Assembly (NCBI GenBank): GCA_018901615.1
Contig: JAHIEN010000093.1
Span: forward strand, 1-6,226
Reading direction: 5' to 3'
Origin: Candidatus Omnitrophota bacterium
GTDB lineage: Bacteria > Omnitrophota > Gorgyraeia > Gorgyraeales > Gorgyraeaceae
Length of the DNA stretch: 6,226 nucleotides
The translations under genes were made by a program, and so were the position numbers. Position 1 is the first letter of the stretch, and each line of letters begins with the position of its first letter. The notes beneath the pieces were generated by a model, which was not told the DNA's origin, did not search any database, and was given only the letters and a program-made list of their open reading frames with translations. Below are positions 5,733 to 6,226 of this stretch, piece by piece.

Positions 5733-6226
5733 TTAAGGTCCTGTAAACAATATCTCAAAACTCGCTACATTCTCGCCTTCTAATTCTGCTTTCTGAACAG
5801 ACACTATGTCTGACTTGCTCATACCTTCTTTTATCTCCTCCTGCTTCTGTAGATCGATTAAAAAATTGTTTACAATATCAGTCTCTCTTACATTGTCTGT
5901 TATAATACAATAACCTTTGATGGCCAATCGCCTTAAGATCTTCGATGATCTTTTTTGATCCACCTCTTCCTCGTAATTCAATTCTGTAAGCCATATATTT
6001 CTCGGTTTAGCATTAGCCATGGCGACCAGTTTCTTCGTCAGATATATCCGGCTTGACATTATATTTTCCATAGAGGTCTTTCTTGCGTCCATCTTGTTTT
6101 TCAACCTCTCCAGCTCAGCTATATCGTCGCTTTTAATGCTCACCTCGACCCTTGGTCTTTCTTTTAATGTATCATTAAATTCCTTGTTAAGAGGGGCTAT
6201 TGCCCTTATGCACAATACCTTTAATA
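5733..6226 (-). CDS. pilN: PilN-like inner-membrane assembly protein, C-terminal part, cut by right window edge
   Basis: PilN partners PilO to connect the cytoplasmic PilM/ATPase side with the periplasmic PilP/secretin side (family knowledge). The reading frame stays open through 6226, giving 163 residues before the stop at 5735..5733. No convincing start is visible: the earliest candidate is a TTG at 6215 without a Shine-Dalgarno, so the N-terminus and expected membrane helix lie outside. The visible part has a coiled-coil-like charged stretch (SDDIAELERLKNKMDARKTS, roughly 32-51 of the fragment). After it comes the PilN signature IWLTELNYEEE, then LAIKGYCIITDNVRETDIVNNFLIDLQKQ, and a final ASFEILF strand. 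It is first in the visible operon; a PilM-like actin-fold protein would be expected immediately upstream, off the edge. The periplasmic half of a GspL-type protein is the main alternative. Confidence 0.82.
   Translation of the reverse strand, partial: LKVLCIRAIAPLNKEFNDTLKERPRVEVSIKSDDIAELERLKNKMDARKTSMENIMSSRIYLTKKLVAMANAKPRNIWLTELNYEEEVDQKRSSKILRRLAIKGYCIITDNVRETDIVNNFLIDLQKQEEIKEGMSKSDIVSVQKAELEGENVASFEILFTGP

Noticed and set aside
5948..5961. GATC-A6-GATC palindrome-like stretch and A6G as a frameshift site in the PilN-like gene
   Set aside because: The A run is read as CAA AAA AGA, out of phase with an A-AAA-AAG slippery heptamer, and it encodes ordinary residues in an uninterrupted frame.
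5733..6215. Complete 160-residue gene starting at the TTG at 6215
   Set aside because: The frame continues open to the window edge, there is no Shine-Dalgarno, and the expected N-terminal membrane helix of PilN-like proteins would be missing. It is treated as a partial gene.
1..6226. CRISPR array, transposon ends, tRNA or rRNA genes
   Set aside because: Coding sequence fills nearly the whole window, and no regularly spaced repeats, terminal inverted repeats or tRNA-like arms were seen in the short gaps.

Overview
The window carries one compact, single-direction gene cluster on the minus strand for a type II secretion / type IV pilus family machine. Reading in the direction of transcription (right to left), the order is: a PilN-like inner-membrane protein (cut by the right edge), a PilO-like inner-membrane protein, a small membrane-anchored protein with a GspC/PilP-like periplasmic domain, an outer-membrane secretin (GspD/PilQ family), the assembly ATPase (GspE/PilB family), the polytopic platform protein (GspF/PilC family), and a type IV (pseudo)prepilin cut by the left edge. 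No plus-strand gene, RNA gene, mobile element or CRISPR array was found.

Right to centre (6226 to 300): six genes are packed with gaps of 14 nt or less. The secretin stop and the ATPase start overlap as TGATG, and the ATPase stop is followed one base later by the platform-protein ATG. This indicates one polycistronic message whose promoter lies beyond the right edge. Left (299 to 1): a 94-nt intergenic stretch holds a near-consensus sigma70-type promoter (TTGACT, 16 nt, TATAAT) and a strong Shine-Dalgarno directly before the prepilin. The most abundant subunit can therefore be made independently of the rest.

How the parts work together (family knowledge): the ATPase drives the platform protein, which extracts prepilins from the inner membrane into a filament or pseudopilus. 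The PilN/PilO-like pair and the GspC/PilP-like protein connect this platform to the secretin channel in the outer membrane. The ATPase begins with a MshEN domain (two 24-residue motifs, 5 residues apart), suggesting control by cyclic di-GMP. The gene order looks like the end of a pilMNOPQ operon running into the start of a gspCDEFG operon, with P/C and Q/D at the hinge. Sequence alone does not decide between secretion and pilus function.

Organism: a secretin implies a diderm (outer-membrane) bacterium. Moderate base composition, frequent AGA/AGG/ATA codons and this mixed T4P/T2SS arrangement fit candidate phyla such as Omnitrophota, or relatives of the Elusimicrobia or Deltaproteobacteria. 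That assignment is a guess from general resemblance and was not tested. This is a recognisable system in a less common arrangement; I see no wholly new machinery here.
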